51,113 bases of DNA from the NCBI GenBank assembly GCA_900544965.1, contig UQXE01000011.1, positions 1 to 51,113 on the forward strand, given 5' to 3'. The notes under the pieces were generated by a model. The model had not been told where the DNA came from. It saw only the letters and a list, made by a program, of their open reading frames with translations, and searched no databases. Below are positions 50,109-51,113 of the stretch, piece after piece. The number at the start of each line of letters is the position of its first letter. The first letter of the stretch is position 1. Position numbers and translations under genes: made by a program. The stretch is from an uncultured Eubacteriales bacterium. GTDB lineage: Bacteria; Bacillota; Clostridia; Christensenellales; CAG-138.

Positions 50109-51113
50109 AGCAGATCAACTACAAAAAGCTGATACTTCCGAATATCCCCTATGTGTTCTTTGTCTATCTCTTTGATAAAGTCGGACAGGCGGTGCGGCTT
50201 GCCCCCGGCGCGGATATTTCTGCAAAGATACTGAATATCACACAAGGATTTTCCGCAGCCTTTGAAAACGCCTTGCCGAGCGTTTACCCGTTGGATTTGC
50301 TTGTCGGCATTGTCGGTGCGGTGATTATCCGCTTGATAGTCTATGTCAAAGGGAAAAACGCGAAGAAATACCGCAAGGGCGCGGAGTACGGCTCTGCCCG
50401 ATGGGGAAACGCCGAAGATATAAAGCCCTACATAGACCCGGATTTCCAAAACAACATCATTTTGACGCAGACGGAACGGCTTACCATGAACAGCCGCCCG
50501 AAGCAGCCGAAGTACGCGAGAAATAAGAACGTCGTCGTGATCGGCGGCAGCGGCAGCGGAAAAACAAGATTTTTTGTCAAACCTAATCTAATGCAGCTTC
50601 ATTCCTCTTACGTCTTAACCGACCCGAAAGGTACGGTTTTGATTGAGTGCGGGAAGCTGCTGCAACGGGCGGGCTACCGCATTAAGGTACTGAATACGAT
50701 TAACTTCAAAAAATCTATGCACTACAACCCCTTTGTGTATATCCGCAGCGAGAAAGATATTTTGAAGCTGGTAAATACGTTGATAGCGAATACCAAAGGT
50801 GAGGGAGAAAAAAGCGCGGAGGATTTTTGGGTAAAGGCAGAACGGCTTTTGTATTGCGCGTTGGTGGGCTACATCTGGTACGAAGCCCCCGCCGAGGAAA
50901 TGAACTTTATTACCCTGTTGGAACTTATCAACGCCAGCGAAGCCCGCGAGGACGACGAGGAATATCAAAGCCCCGTCGATTTGCTGTTTGCCGACTTGGA
51001 AGAACGCGACCCCGACCATTTCGCGGTGAAGCAGTACCGAAAATATAAATTGGCGGCGGGCAAAACCGCAAAATCAATCCTCATTTCTTGCGGTGCGAGG
51101 CTCGCTCCTTTTG
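50105..51113 (+). CDS. VirD4/TraG-family type IV coupling protein, cut by window end
   Basis: The 336 residues seen are the N-terminal part of a conjugation coupling ATPase. There are two membrane segments (about 14-30 and 60-82), then YGSARWGNAEDI, Walker A GGSGSGKTRF (near 147), and TDPKGTVLIECGKLL. It links the DNA-relaxase complex to the transfer channel. The ATG overlaps the pcfB stop (ATGA). The gene continues beyond the window, so its end and later motifs cannot be seen. Confidence 0.95.
   Translation, partial: MKQINYKKLILPNIPYVFFVYLFDKVGQAVRLAPGADISAKILNITQGFSAAFENALPSVYPLDLLVGIVGAVIIRLIVYVKGKNAKKYRKGAEYGSARWGNAEDIKPYIDPDFQNNIILTQTERLTMNSRPKQPKYARNKNVVVIGGSGSGKTRFFVKPNLMQLHSSYVLTDPKGTVLIECGKLLQRAGYRIKVLNTINFKKSMHYNPFVYIRSEKDILKLVNTLIANTKGEGEKSAEDFWVKAERLLYCALVGYIWYEAPAEEMNFITLLELINASEAREDDEEYQSPVDLLFADLEERDPDHFAVKQYRKYKLAAGKTAKSILISCGARLAPF

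Noticed and set aside
1..51113. tRNA, rRNA or other standard RNA genes
   Set aside because: None was recognised on either strand; a covariance-model search would be needed for certainty.

Overview
The window looks like chromosome from a Gram-positive, anaerobic, probably spore-forming Clostridia-type Firmicute (inference). The grounds are the ireB-ruvX-DUF1292 set, AddA-type recombination, a SpoVB-like flippase, a DacF-like carboxypeptidase, a DUF4364 protein, L-lactate dehydrogenase, a Ptb-Buk butyrate module, many AGGAGG ribosome sites, and strong TATAAT promoters, often of the extended TGC-TATAAT type. No tRNA, rRNA or CRISPR array was seen.

Layout. 1-150: hairpin cluster. 262-2818: ireB, an iron-sulfur aldo-keto reductase, ruvX, DUF1292 and a membrane-anchored protein. 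3116-8179: rpsB, tsf, pyrH and frr, with about 2 kb of A+T-rich sequence inserted between tsf and pyrH that encodes two small exported proteins. 8325-13966: ybaB, recR, a lipoprotein and addA (no addB beside it). 14111-17700: an OmpR-type response regulator, a sensor kinase and a radical SAM activase preceded by a 15-codon reading frame. 18038-24000: ldh, small helical proteins, a DUF4364 protein, dacF, rsfS and a nadD-yqeK fusion. 24319-28578: ptb, buk, deoD and an acetyltransferase-like protein. 28669-36558: a serpin lipoprotein, uvrC, a Cof-type phosphatase overlapping a ROK kinase, a proteasome-like Ntn-hydrolase candidate, a flippase and a ferredoxin. 36700-44478: mostly surface genes, namely a polysaccharide deacetylase, a large ArsR-like regulator, a 1102-residue LRR/cohesin/dockerin protein, and a lipoprotein with a partner gene broken by a 10-bp tandem duplication.

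From about 44.6 kb the window is accessory DNA: a ParE/Phd-type toxin-antitoxin pair, a DUF4160-DUF2442-HTH operon, two tiny overlapping genes and a decayed large serine recombinase. It ends with the start of a conjugative element: a cysteine-rich protein, a replication-initiator-like protein, PcfB and a VirD4 coupling protein cut by the window edge.

How genes work together. RpsB, Tsf and Frr serve translation; RecR, AddA, RuvX and UvrC serve DNA repair and recombination. Ldh and Ptb-Buk dispose of fermentation carbon, the latter with ATP gain. DacF, the deacetylase, the flippase and the sensor kinase concern the envelope. The most notable candidates are the Ser-type Ntn-hydrolase candidate (33912-34586), the cohesin-plus-dockerin LRR protein, the serpin, the 10-bp duplication frameshift, the SD-less repair genes beginning just after TATAAT boxes, and a dispersed intergenic repeat present in inverted orientation at 26.4-26.56 kb and 42.63-42.8 kb.
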